Shown here piece by piece: positions 17,016-25,722 of a stretch of DNA of 64,000 bases. This DNA is from Alphaproteobacteria bacterium (GTDB taxonomy: Bacteria; Pseudomonadota; Alphaproteobacteria; UBA8366; Aestuariispiraceae). The notes below the pieces were generated by a model, which worked only from the letters and a program-made list of their open reading frames with translations, did no database searches and was not told where the DNA came from. The translations under genes and the position numbers were made by a program. The stretch covers positions 434,001 to 498,000 of the forward strand of contig JANSXE010000001.1 in NCBI GenBank assembly GCA_024743195.1. Reading direction: 5' to 3'. Every line of letters begins with the position of its first letter. Within the stretch, counting starts at the first letter, position 1.

Positions 17016-17070
17016 TATAATTTAAGATGATACGTAAAATTTTAAACGTCAAGCACGGAAAGCACCTTGA

Positions 17071-17658
17071 ATGCCGAGAATGTCAGCGGACGAAAAACGC
17101 AAGAGCCACGAGCGGATTCTAAGAGAGGCTGCGCGGCTCATGCGCGAGCGCGGTGTCGCCGCCACGAGTGTCGCCGACGTCATGCAGGCGGCCGATCTCA
17201 CCCATGGCGGCTTCTACCGCCATTTCGACTCAAAGGAGGCCCTCGTCGCGAAGGCATTTCGCGAAGCCGTCGACATCGCCGTGAGTGACTTGGAAAACGC
17301 CGATACGCCGTCTGAGTTGTGCGAAGCCCGGCGGAGCTACATCGACCGTTACCTGTCGCTAGATCATGTGAAGGACCGGGGAAACGGCTGTCCCTTTCCA
17401 ACCATGGCCTCGGAACTCGCCACCCTCGAGGGACCGGCGACGACAGAGATGGCGTCGGCGTTACAGCGCGTCGGAGAACTTCTCGCAGCCGGTGATCGTC
17501 ACAAGACGACGGGGAGCTTCGCGGTACTCGCGCTGCTCGTGGGGACCATTACGCTTGCCCGGGCCGCCGGCAGCGACGCCGAGGCACGGCATATGCTTGA
17601 GGCCGGGCAGGCCGGTGTCTCAGTGCTGATGCGCGAGGGCGCCTCGCGCGATTGGTAG
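17071..17658 (+). CDS. TetR/AcrR-family transcriptional regulator
   Basis: A 195-residue TetR-type repressor. The N-terminal helix-turn-helix covers about 12-58 (RILREAARLMRERGVAATSV, then THGGFYRHFDSKEALVAKAF). The ligand domain follows, with a GNGCPFPTMASEL motif typical of the group controlling oxidoreductase and detoxification genes. It diverges from the operon starting at 16983, with a palindrome between, so it very likely represses that operon until a toxic or electrophilic ligand binds. The start ATG follows GGAAAG at about 10 bp. Confidence 0.93.
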   Translation: MPRMSADEKRKSHERILREAARLMRERGVAATSVADVMQAADLTHGGFYRHFDSKEALVAKAFREAVDIAVSDLENADTPSELCEARRSYIDRYLSLDHVKDRGNGCPFPTMASELATLEGPATTEMASALQRVGELLAAGDRHKTTGSFAVLALLVGTITLARAAGSDAEARHMLEAGQAGVSVLMREGASRDW

Positions 17659-17906
17659 GCGGGAGATGCGAAATGACGCGCGACCCCGGAAGTAAGATCG
17701 CGCCGATTCGCACGGGGGGCTCCAAGCTCCCGGGACCGACGTGGGACAGGTACGGGCGCTAGCGGACGCGCGGCGAATCGTCCGGAAGCGCGCAAACATC
17801 GGGCGGGCCGCAATCGAGCGCTGGGGGCCGTCCGGGCCCGCTTTGTGCGTCTGGTTTTTCGCGGGGGCCGCCAGACCTCCAGGGTTGGGCGCCCCGTCGC
17901 ACTTCG

Positions 17907-18013
17907 GGCTTGCCGACGCGTCGGGCTCGGGAGAAGTTCCCGGATATGGACGAGACCGACGGCCCCACCATCGACGCGCGGCTGGCGGAGCGGCTGCGGG
18001 CGCTGCGCACGCG
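17907..18013 (+). repeat. Right copy of the 107-bp direct repeat
   Basis: Partner of 12524-12630. It covers the leader and the first 23 codons of the intact XRE-cupin gene. The 5.4 kb between the copies contains the whole TetR module. Confidence 0.88.
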
Positions 18014-18512
18014 GCGCGGTTTGACGCTCGACCGATTGGCGGCGGAGAGCGGGATCAGCCGGGCGACGCTGTCGCGGCTGGAGAACGGCGCGGTCAGCCC
18101 GACGGCGAATACGCTCGGCCGGCTCTGCGCCGTCTACGGCCTGCCCATGTCGCGGCTGATGCACCTGGTCGAGGAAGGCTTCGCCCCCGTCGTCCGCCGC
18201 GCGGAGCAGCGCGTCTGGCGCGACGCGAAAAGCGGTTTCGTGCGCCGCTTCGTCTCGCCGCCTGCGCAGGCGTTGGCCGGCGAGGTGGTGGAGGTCGCCC
18301 TCGACCCCGGCGCCTGCGTCGCCTATGACCGGCCGGCGCGTCCGGGTCAGGAGCATCATGTGGCGGTGCTGGAGGGGCGGCTGATCTTCACCCAGGGCGA
18401 CGAACGCCACGAGGTCGGGGTCGGCGACTGCCTGCGCTACCTGTCCGCCGGCGCGAGCCGCTTCGAGACGCCGCGCGATGCGGGCGTGCGCTATCTGCTG
18501 TTCACCCTGTAA
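17946..18512 (+). CDS. XRE-family regulator with C-terminal cupin domain
   Basis: A 188-residue DNA-binding regulator. Residues 12-66 form a Cro/C1 helix-turn-helix (LAERLRALRTRRGLTLDRLA, then SRATLSRLENGAVSPTANTL). Residues about 115-185 form a cupin beta-barrel (GQEHHVAVLEGRLIFTQGD, then GDCLRYLSAG), which binds a small molecule. This architecture often controls amino-acid, polyamine or antibiotic-like compound genes. The ATG at 17946 lies 9 bp after GGGAGAAG. The likely local target is the SulP gene downstream, though 193 bp separate them. A truncated second copy of its 5' end lies at 12563. Confidence 0.93.
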   Translation: MDETDGPTIDARLAERLRALRTRRGLTLDRLAAESGISRATLSRLENGAVSPTANTLGRLCAVYGLPMSRLMHLVEEGFAPVVRRAEQRVWRDAKSGFVRRFVSPPAQALAGEVVEVALDPGACVAYDRPARPGQEHHVAVLEGRLIFTQGDERHEVGVGDCLRYLSAGASRFETPRDAGVRYLLFTL

Positions 18513-18705
18513 CGGCGCCCGCAACGGAATTGTTGCACTGCAGCAAGCCGCGGTGTAGGAAACGCCTTCGTTTCGGATCGCGCGCCCGAGCGCGCGGTTC
18601 GCCGGGGCGCCCGTGCGGCTCCCTTCACGCTCCGCAGGCCGTTCCAACGACGCGACTCCGCGCGATCCGCCGGACGCCGGCGCCTTTCCGCTTCGAGGGT
18701 CCGCG

Positions 18706-20190
18706 ATGATCTCGCTCTCCGCCTATCGCGCGCAATGGGTCGGCAGCCTGCGCGGCGACGTGCTGGCCGGTCTGGTCGTGGCGCTGGCGCTGACTCCGGA
18801 GGCCATCGCCTTCTCCATCATCGCCGGGGTCGACCCGAAGGTGGGGCTCTACGCCTCCTTCTCGATCGCGGTGATCACAGCGATCGCGGGCGGGCGGCCG
18901 GGCATGATCTCGGCCGCCACCGCGGCGACGGCGGTTCTCATGGTCACCCTGGTGAAGGAGCACGGGCTCCAGTATCTGCTGGCCGCGACGGTGCTGGCGG
19001 GTCTGCTGCAGATCGGCGCCGGGCTTCTGAAGCTGGGCGATCTGATGCGTTTCGTTTCGCGCTCCGTCGTCACGGGCTTCGTCAACGCGCTGGCGATCCT
19101 GATCCTGATGGCCCAGTTGCCGGAGTTGATCGGCGTGCCCTGGCTGACCTATGTCATGGTCGCGGCGGGCCTCGCGATCATCTACCTGTTTCCGCGGATC
19201 ACCCGGCAGATTCCCTCGCCGCTGGTCTGTATCCTCGTGCTGACGGCGGCCGCGATCGCCTTCGGGCTCGACGTGCGCACGGTCGGCGACATGGGGGAAC
19301 TGCCGGACGCCTTGCCGATCTTCCTGATCCCCGACATCCCGCTGACGCTGGAGACGCTGGCGATCATCCTGCCCTATTCGGCGGCGGTGGCGGCGGTGGG
19401 GCTGCTGGAATCGCTGATGACCGCGACCATCGTCGACGAGCTGACCGACACGCCCAGCGACAAGAACCAGGAATGCGTCGGCCAGGGGATCGCCAACACG
19501 GCGACCGGCTTCATCGGCGGCATGGCGGGCTGCGCCATGATCGGCCAGTCGATCATCAATGTGAAATCCGGCGGGCGCGGGCGGCTCTCGACCTTCTGCG
19601 CCGGGATCTTCCTGCTGTTCATGATCGTGGCGCTGGGCGACTGGGTGAAGCAGATCCCGATGCCGGCGCTGGTGGCGATCATGATCATGGTCTCGATCGG
19701 CACCTTCAGCTGGTCCTCGATCAAGGATCTGCGCCGCCATCCGCGCAGTTCCTCCATCGTCATGCTGGCGACGGTGGCGACGGTGGTCGCGACGCACAAT
19801 CTGGCGATCGGGGTGCTGACGGGCGTGCTGCTGTCGGGGATCTTCTTCGCCTGGAAGATCGCGCAACTGCTGCGCGTCTCCTCGACGCTCTCCGATGACG
19901 GAACCGAGCGCACCTATATCATCGAGGGCCAGATCTTCTTCGCCTCCGCCGACGCCTTCGCCGCCGCCTTCGACTACAGGGAGGCGTTGGAGCGCGTGAT
20001 GATCGACGTCAGCCGCGCGCATATCTGGGACGTCTCCAGCGTCGCCGCGCTCGACATGGCGGTCTTGAAGTTCCGGCGCGAGGGGGCTTCGGTGGAGATC
20101 GTCGGCCTGAATGAGGCGAGCGAGACGATCGTCGACAAGCTCGCCGTCCACGACAAGCCGGACGCGCTCGACCGGCTCATGGGCCATTGA
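18706..20190 (+). CDS. SulP-family anion transporter with STAS domain
   Basis: A 494-residue inner-membrane transporter of the SulP/SLC26 family, moving sulfate, bicarbonate or other anions with H+ or Na+. The membrane part (about 10-390) starts [20 protein letters not shown], the helix-1 signature of the family, and includes [20 protein letters not shown]. The C-terminal STAS domain (about 400-490) ends in [20 protein letters not shown]. The ATG at 18706 follows CGAGGGTCC. The universal stress gene follows 14 bp later and is probably co-transcribed. The exact anion cannot be told from the sequence. Confidence 0.93.
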   Translation: MISLSAYRAQWVGSLRGDVLAGLVVALALTPEAIAFSIIAGVDPKVGLYASFSIAVITAIAGGRPGMISAATAATAVLMVTLVKEHGLQYLLAATVLAGLLQIGAGLLKLGDLMRFVSRSVVTGFVNALAILILMAQLPELIGVPWLTYVMVAAGLAIIYLFPRITRQIPSPLVCILVLTAAAIAFGLDVRTVGDMGELPDALPIFLIPDIPLTLETLAIILPYSAAVAAVGLLESLMTATIVDELTDTPSDKNQECVGQGIANTATGFIGGMAGCAMIGQSIINVKSGGRGRLSTFCAGIFLLFMIVALGDWVKQIPMPALVAIMIMVSIGTFSWSSIKDLRRHPRSSSIVMLATVATVVATHNLAIGVLTGVLLSGIFFAWKIAQLLRVSSTLSDDGTERTYIIEGQIFFASADAFAAAFDYREALERVMIDVSRAHIWDVSSVAALDMAVLKFRREGASVEIVGLNEASETIVDKLAVHDKPDALDRLMGH

Positions 20191-20204
20191 GAGAAGAGAG
20201 ACGG

Positions 20205-21062
20205 ATGCCGAAACTGATCGCCCTCCTCGACGGCTCGATCTACGCCGAAAGCGTGTGCGCGCACGCCGCCTGGGTCGCCGGCCGCACCGGGGCCGCCGTC
20301 GAGCTGCTGCACGTCATCGGCCGGCGCGAGGCCGAGGGCGCCGCGCCGGCCGATCTCAGCGGCGCGATCAAGCTCGGCGCCCGCTCGGCTCTGCTGGCGG
20401 AGTTGAGCGCGCTCGACGAACAGCGCGCGAAGCTTCTGCAACAGCGCGGCCGCGCCATCCTGGACGACGGCAAGGCCGCGCTGGAGCGCGCCGGCGTCGC
20501 CGCGGTCGCGCCGCGGCTGCGCATCGGCGACCTGATCGACGCGGTCTGCGAGAGCGAAACCGACGCCGAGATGCTGATCGTCGGCAAGCGCGGCGAGGCG
20601 GCCGATTTCGCGACCGGCCATCTCGGCTCGAACCTTGAGCGCATCGCGCGCTCGGTCCACAAGCCGCTCCTGGTCGCCGCCCGCGCCTTCCGGCCGATCG
20701 AGACCGTGCTGGTCGCCTATGACGGGGGCCCGAGCAGCCGCAAGGCCGTCGCCTTCATGGCCGAGAGCCCGCTGTTCGCCGGCCTGACCCACCGGATCGT
20801 CACCGTCGGGGCCGAGGGGCCCCAAACGCACGCCCGCCTGGAGGAGGCCGCCGGACCGCTGCGCGCCGCCGGCCGCGCGGTCGAGACCGAACGCTTGGAC
20901 GGTCAGCCCGAGGCCGCGATCGCCCGGCGGGTCGAAGCCGGCGGCGGCGAGCTCCTGGTGATGGGCGCCTACGGCCACTCGCGCATCCGCAATCTGATCA
21001 TCGGTTCGACCACGGCGGCGATGCTGCAGTCCTGCCGCATTCCGGTGCTGCTGTTCCGCTGA
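20205..21062 (+). CDS. Tandem universal stress protein
   Basis: A 285-residue protein of two UspA-like domains (about 1-150 and 160-285). The second has the full ATP-binding loop GAYGHSRIRNLIIGST near the C-terminus. The first has a less canonical GKRGEAADFATGHLGSN. These proteins bind ATP and modulate stress survival. The ATG at 20205 follows GAGAGAG. It is paired with the SulP transporter, a recurrent arrangement that suggests regulation of transport. Confidence 0.92.
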   Translation: MPKLIALLDGSIYAESVCAHAAWVAGRTGAAVELLHVIGRREAEGAAPADLSGAIKLGARSALLAELSALDEQRAKLLQQRGRAILDDGKAALERAGVAAVAPRLRIGDLIDAVCESETDAEMLIVGKRGEAADFATGHLGSNLERIARSVHKPLLVAARAFRPIETVLVAYDGGPSSRKAVAFMAESPLFAGLTHRIVTVGAEGPQTHARLEEAAGPLRAAGRAVETERLDGQPEAAIARRVEAGGGELLVMGAYGHSRIRNLIIGSTTAAMLQSCRIPVLLFR

Positions 21063-21084
21063 CGCGCGCGTCGCCGCCTTACAG

Positions 21085-21783
21085 CTATTGGATTGTGACG
21101 CGAACGTCGGGATCGAGCGGGATCAGCGTACAGCCGCCGATATCCTGAAGCGCCCCATTGGTGTTGAATGTCACGTCGATCGCCGGCGGTTCCGCCTGGG
21201 CGGTGAACGGGGCGGACAGGGCGTAGATCAATCGCGCGCTCGCAGCCGTGTTCTGGTTGCCGCCCACCCAGGCGAGGCTTTGCGCGAAGGTCAACGTGCC
21301 CGGGCTGTTCTCGAGATCGACGCCAATTACGGCCGCGCTCGGTATCACCAACCGGGCGGAGCCGCGCGTCGCCGCCGCCCCGCCGGCCGCCGCGGCGCCG
21401 ATTGCCCCGTTCGACCCGGCCTGGGTGGCGCAAGTCGGATTGTTATTGGCTATTCCGTTGGCCTGGATCGTGCGCGAGACCGTCACGGCCATGTGCGAGA
21501 ATGTGTCGCCGACCGTGGGCCGCACAACGTCTCCGAAACTCCCGACGGCTCCGCCCGGAGGCGCCGAGCCGGCAATGTCGAAACTATCGGCGCCCGCGCC
21601 CAACAGAATCGTATCGGTGCAGGTCGCATCGCGGCAGAGTTCGATCCGCTCGATCTGGACCCGGTACTCGGAGAGATTCTGCGCCGTCACCGGTTCCGCA
21701 AGGAATGCAGCCAGTGCGAGGCCGAGGACAAGCTTGACGAGCGGGCGATGACGCGTCCGCATAGAGGGCTGACGATGCGACAT
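21085..21783 (-). CDS. Exported protein of unknown function, partner of the barrel gene
   Basis: A 232-residue protein, not recognised. A signal peptide is clear (RPLVKLVLGLALAAFLAEPVTAQ, cleavage near residue 35). The mature part has two cysteines close together (ELCRDATCTDT), a later CAT and a GGCTLIP motif, and many short beta-like segments with small residues, consistent with a secreted beta-rich domain. The start follows GGGGGAG and lies 4 bp after the stop of the inverse-autotransporter-type gene, so both are made from one message. A surface or periplasmic role with the barrel is inferred. Confidence 0.75.
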   Translation of the reverse strand: MSHRQPSMRTRHRPLVKLVLGLALAAFLAEPVTAQNLSEYRVQIERIELCRDATCTDTILLGAGADSFDIAGSAPPGGAVGSFGDVVRPTVGDTFSHMAVTVSRTIQANGIANNNPTCATQAGSNGAIGAAAAGGAAATRGSARLVIPSAAVIGVDLENSPGTLTFAQSLAWVGGNQNTAASARLIYALSAPFTAQAEPPAIDVTFNTNGALQDIGGCTLIPLDPDVRVTIQ

Positions 21784-21787
21784 GACG

Positions 21788-22873
21788 TTAGCTCCCCCGG
21801 CTGATGGTCACGCCGGCGGCGGCGCGTTCGACAATGATGCTGTCTTCCCGCATCACCTTGTCCAGCGTGTAGACGCGCATGTCGCGCATATCGAAGGGCG
21901 TGTCGTCGACGATCCGGTCGCTGAAAGCGACGGGCCGATCGTTCCCACCCCATTCGGCGAGACGGAACCGCAGTTCCAGAAACGCCTCGCGGTCGATGCT
22001 GTTGTCATCGACCACGCCGGCCTCCAACTGCAGCGATTGATGAAGGTCCGCCTCCATGCTGCCGGCCCAACCATTGATGTCGTCGGCGGCGTCGAGCGCG
22101 TCCCACTGATAGCGACGCAGCTTGGCGCGCAGCCACGGCAGATAGGGCGCCTGAACGGCCGCGATTAAGTCCCGGCCATCGAGCGCCGCCTCCGTCACGC
22201 CGTCCCCAGCGGAGTGCTTGCCCGACAGCGCCCAGTACTGATTGGCGAACAGATCGACCGGCCCCCATCGGGCTTCCAGGCCGACGCTTGCCCGCGAGTG
22301 ATCGTAATCCCACTCATAATCGTGGAAGGCGTTAACGCCCAGCATCGCGCTGTTCTCCATCAACAGCCGCCGATAGCCGAGGCCCAAATTATGGGCGATG
22401 CGACGTTCGCCGAATCGATGTTCGGCCGCCGCACGCCCTTGCAGAAACACCGTATTGGTGAGGCCCTCATCCTGATAAAGCGGCTGCACCGTGAGGATCG
22501 AGAACTCCGGCTTGTTGTGGCGCTGGACGTCGAGCTCGACCTCAATGCGCTTGGCCCAATCCGGCGCACCCGCGCCGAGGCCGTCGAACCAATAATCGAC
22601 GCCGTCGCGCGCCAGCGTCGCCGCGGCCATTTGCAGCGCCAACTCCACGTCGCCACGGTCCGCAACCTGCAGGAACTCAAGCGCCGCGCGGTCCATCGGC
22701 GTCGCGGGTCGCGGCGCCTCGGCGGCCGCATACTCTGGAGTGGCGGGCTTGGGAACCGGATCGGCCGCGGGCGCCGCCGCAGGCCGTGCCATCAGGCACC
22801 CCATGACCGCGGCCGCAAGCGCTGCGCGGATGCGCGCGCGCGGTGAGGCTCCCCCCAGCCGCAAGAATTGCAT
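21788..22873 (-). CDS. Inverse autotransporter-type outer-membrane beta-barrel
   Basis: A 361-residue exported protein. Residues 1-37 are a signal peptide, followed by a short helical linker to about 110. Residues 110-310 match the intimin/invasin beta domain (inverse autotransporter): RIAHNLGLGYRRLLMENSAM, LGVNAFHDYEWDYDHSRASV, GLEARWGPVDLFANQYWALS and VQAPYLPWLRAKLRRYQWDA. In intimins this barrel secretes a large C-terminal passenger of Ig-like domains. Here only about 40 residues follow the barrel, so there is no passenger. The co-transcribed exported protein may substitute for it. This barrel type is well known in enterics and unusual in this kind of genome. Confidence 0.85.
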   Translation of the reverse strand: MQFLRLGGASPRARIRAALAAAVMGCLMARPAAAPAADPVPKPATPEYAAAEAPRPATPMDRAALEFLQVADRGDVELALQMAAATLARDGVDYWFDGLGAGAPDWAKRIEVELDVQRHNKPEFSILTVQPLYQDEGLTNTVFLQGRAAAEHRFGERRIAHNLGLGYRRLLMENSAMLGVNAFHDYEWDYDHSRASVGLEARWGPVDLFANQYWALSGKHSAGDGVTEAALDGRDLIAAVQAPYLPWLRAKLRRYQWDALDAADDINGWAGSMEADLHQSLQLEAGVVDDNSIDREAFLELRFRLAEWGGNDRPVAFSDRIVDDTPFDMRDMRVYTLDKVMREDSIIVERAAAGVTISRGS

Positions 22874-22995
22874 ATCCCCCTCCCCGACGTCGCGGGATGA
22901 CGCCCCAAGATCGCGAACGTCGCCCGAAGAAAACGCTGATAGGGCACCACATCGCCCGGCCGCCGGTCAACCCCCTACGGGGCTTAGGGCTTCTC

Positions 22996-23241
22996 TCACC
23001 CGCCCTGCATCTTCGGCAGGATGAAGACTTCCGAGTCCGGCTTGACGCTCTGCATCAGGTTCTGGCGGTAGATCTGGCCGTCGAGCGAGATGGTGACGCC
23101 CTTTTCCAGCAGCGGCTTCAACTTGGGATGGTCACGGCCCAGATTCTGCAGGATCTGGAACAGCGTTTCCCCTTCCACCTGCAGCATGTTCTCGCCGCCG
23201 GTGTAGTCGCGCAGACTGCCCCATAGAGTGACCTGGACCAT
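22996..23241 (-). CDS. MoaD/ThiS-like ubiquitin-fold protein
   Basis: An 81-residue beta-grasp protein ending in the diglycine PKMQGG that MoaD and ThiS use to carry activated sulfur. Core strands are VQVTLWGSLRDYTGG and ISLDGQIYR, with PDSEVFILPKMQGG as the tail. MoaD proteins supply sulfur to molybdopterin. It lies 192 bp downstream of the large molybdenum-hydroxylase subunit on the same strand, separated only by a hairpin repeat pair. A dedicated role for that enzyme's cofactor, or sulfur delivery to another acceptor, is inferred. Its ThiF/MoeB activator is not in the window. Confidence 0.85.
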   Translation of the reverse strand: MVQVTLWGSLRDYTGGENMLQVEGETLFQILQNLGRDHPKLKPLLEKGVTISLDGQIYRQNLMQSVKPDSEVFILPKMQGG

Positions 23242-23263
23242 AGCTCGCGCCTCCTTGCCCGCA

Positions 23264-23413
23264 CCCTTCGAGACGGGCGCTTGCGCGCCCTCCTCAGGCT
23301 GAGGCCCTCCGCTGACCGGCCGGCGCTTCGACGTCTCCCTCCTGAGAAGACGACCGCCGCCGGCGCCCTCACCCTGAGGAGCCGGCGACAGCCGGCGTCT
23401 CGAAGGGCGAGGG
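23264..23413. repeat. Second inverted pair of dispersed hairpin repeats
   Basis: Copies at 23264-23307 (minus sense) and 23366-23413 (plus sense), about 58 bp apart, share the CCCTCACCCTGAGGAG, hairpin and TCTCGAAGGGCGAGGG layout with the pair at 981-1092. They lie between the MoaD-like gene and the hydroxylase large subunit and could adjust the ratio of the two products. Confidence 0.75.
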
Positions 23414-23433
23414 CGTCTCGCTTCAAGCGCCCG

Positions 23434-25722
23434 CTATTCCGCCGCTTGCGCCGCCTGCTCGCTGTCGCGCAGCAGCTTCAGCATGCGCGGCGGCGACATC
23501 GGGATTTCGGTGGCGCGCACCCGGGCCGCGGCCGAGACCGCATTGGCGATCGCGCCCATCGGCGGGACGATCGAGGTCTCGCCGACCCCGCGCACGCCGT
23601 AGGGGTGACCGGGGTTGGGTTTCTCGACGATCACGGTCTCGATCATCGGCAGGTCGGAGGCGACCGGCACCCGATAGTCCAGGAACCCCGGATTCTCGAG
23701 CTGGCCCTTGTCGTTGTAGATGTACTCCTCGTTCAGAGCCCAGCCGATGCCCTGCGCCGCGCCGCCCTGGAACTGACCTTCGACATAGGCGGGGTTCACC
23801 GCCTTGCCGGCGTCCTGGACGACGGTGTAGCGGACTACGTCGATGCGGCCGGTCTCGCGGTCGATCTGGGCGTCGACGATGTGGGTGGCGAAGCTCGGGC
23901 CCGCCCCCTCGGCGCTGATCTCGTGATGGCCGGCGATCGGGCCGCCCGTCTCGCCCGCCATGGCCGCGATGTCCTTCAGCGTCATCGGCTTGTGGTCGCC
24001 GGCGTTCGGGCCGGAGGGGTGGGCCGCGCCGCCCTCCCACTTCACCGCGTCCGCCGGGATGCCCCAGATCTTGGCCGCACGCTCGCACATGCGCTGCTTC
24101 GCCTGGCGGGCCGCCTGGATGGTGGCGAGGCCGCTGGCGAAGGTGACGCGGCTGCCGTCGGTCACGTCGTTGAAGCCGAGCGAGGCCGTGTCCGCGATCA
24201 CCGCATAGACGTCCTCATAGGCGACGCCCAGCTCCTCCGCCGCCATCGCGCACATCGACGCGCGGCTGCCGCCGATGTCCGGCGTGCCCAGCGACAAGGC
24301 GATGGTGCCGTCGACATTGACGTTGAGCGACACCGCCGTCTGGCCGCCGAAATTGAACCAGAAGCCGCTGGCCACGCCGCGCCCCTGATCGGGGCCGAGC
24401 GGGCTGTTGTAATGCTCCGTCGCCTTGGCCGCCTCCAGCGTCTCCACCAGACCGATCTCGGTGTAGGTCGGGCCGTAGGAGCTCTTGGAGCCGTCGCGCG
24501 CCGCGTTCTTCAGCCGGAAGTCGATCGGGTCCATGCCGATCTCGTCCGCGACCTCGGTGACCACGCTTTCCACCGCGAAGGCCGCCATCGGCGCGCCCGG
24601 CGCGCGATAGGCGGCCTGCTTCGGCCGGTTGGTGACGACGTCGTAGCCGACGGCGCGCACATTCTCCAGTTCGTAGCAGGCGAAAGCCGCCATCGCGCCC
24701 ATATCGACGGGAGAGCCCGGAAAGGCGCCGCCCTGATACTTCAGGACCGCGTCGGCCGCGGTGATGGTCCCGTCCTTCTTGGCGCCGATCTTGACCGTCA
24801 GGCTGGCCGACGCGGTCGGGCCCGTCGCGCGGAACACCTCGTCCCGGCTCATCACGATCTTCACCGGCTTGCCCGCCTTGCGCGACAGCGCGACCGCCAC
24901 CGGCTCGATGAAGACCGTGGTCTTGCCGCCGAAGCCGCCGCCGATCTCGCTCGGCGTGACGCGCAGATTGGAGACCTCCATGCCGAGGAGTTGGGTCACC
25001 GTGTCGCGCACCATGAAGTGGCCTTGCGTGCAACACCACAACTCGCCGCGCCCGTCGGCCCCGATATTGGCGAGGCAGGCGTGCGGCTCGATATAGCCCT
25101 GATGCGCGGCGCCGGTCTTGAACGATCGTTCCACAATCACGTCCGCCGCGGCGAAGCCGGCCTCCACGTCGCCATGGCCGATCTCGACCGTGCCGGCGAC
25201 GTTGGACGGCTTGCCGCCGCCGTACTCATGGCCCAGATCGTCGTGCAGCACCGGCGCGTCCGGCGCCATGGCCAGATCCTCGTCGACGACGTGCGGCAGC
25301 ACCTCGTACTCGACCTCGATCAGCTTCAGGGCCCTGGCGGCGACGCGCGGATCGGTCGCCGCGACGGCGGCGACGGCGTGCCCGTCATAGAGCGCCTTCT
25401 CCCGGGCCATGACGTTGACCAGGATGTCGCGCAGGAAGCGATCCTCCGCGGCGGGCTCGTGGATCGGGAAGTCGTCGCGGGTGACGACCGCCTTGACGCC
25501 GTCCAGCGCCTCGGCCTTGCTGGCGTCGATCTTGACGATCTTCGCATGTGCGTGCGGGCTGCGCAGGATCTTGCCGTGCAGCATGCCCGGCGCGACCGCG
25601 TCGGCCCCGAAGCGGGCCCGGCCCGTCACCTTGTCGACGCCGTCCGGGCGCACGGCCCGGCTGCCGACGACATCGAAGTCGCGCTTCTCGTAATCCTGCG
25701 GAAACTCGGTCTCAAGCGGCAT
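23434..25722 (-). CDS. Molybdenum hydroxylase large subunit (xanthine dehydrogenase family)
   Basis: A 762-residue molybdopterin-binding subunit of the xanthine oxidase/CO dehydrogenase family, hydroxylating a carbon with water as oxygen source. The N-terminal domain a/b-like part runs KVTGRARFGADAVAPGMLHG (31-50). Cofactor motifs include GGGFGGKTTVFIEPVA (261-276), YRAPGAP (372-378) and the catalytic glutamate in GVRGVGETS near residue 710. Form I CO dehydrogenase needs AYxCSFR and form II AYRGAGR; neither is present, so this is another hydroxylase, such as one for an aromatic or N-heterocyclic substrate. It overlaps the 2Fe-2S subunit by 11 bp. No signal peptide is seen. Confidence 0.93.
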   Translation of the reverse strand: MPLETEFPQDYEKRDFDVVGSRAVRPDGVDKVTGRARFGADAVAPGMLHGKILRSPHAHAKIVKIDASKAEALDGVKAVVTRDDFPIHEPAAEDRFLRDILVNVMAREKALYDGHAVAAVAATDPRVAARALKLIEVEYEVLPHVVDEDLAMAPDAPVLHDDLGHEYGGGKPSNVAGTVEIGHGDVEAGFAAADVIVERSFKTGAAHQGYIEPHACLANIGADGRGELWCCTQGHFMVRDTVTQLLGMEVSNLRVTPSEIGGGFGGKTTVFIEPVAVALSRKAGKPVKIVMSRDEVFRATGPTASASLTVKIGAKKDGTITAADAVLKYQGGAFPGSPVDMGAMAAFACYELENVRAVGYDVVTNRPKQAAYRAPGAPMAAFAVESVVTEVADEIGMDPIDFRLKNAARDGSKSSYGPTYTEIGLVETLEAAKATEHYNSPLGPDQGRGVASGFWFNFGGQTAVSLNVNVDGTIALSLGTPDIGGSRASMCAMAAEELGVAYEDVYAVIADTASLGFNDVTDGSRVTFASGLATIQAARQAKQRMCERAAKIWGIPADAVKWEGGAAHPSGPNAGDHKPMTLKDIAAMAGETGGPIAGHHEISAEGAGPSFATHIVDAQIDRETGRIDVVRYTVVQDAGKAVNPAYVEGQFQGGAAQGIGWALNEEYIYNDKGQLENPGFLDYRVPVASDLPMIETVIVEKPNPGHPYGVRGVGETSIVPPMGAIANAVSAAARVRATEIPMSPPRMLKLLRDSEQAAQAAE

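Noticed and set aside
12524-18013. Prophage or integrative element
   Set aside because: No integrase, transposase, phage structural or mobilisation gene lies between the direct repeats.
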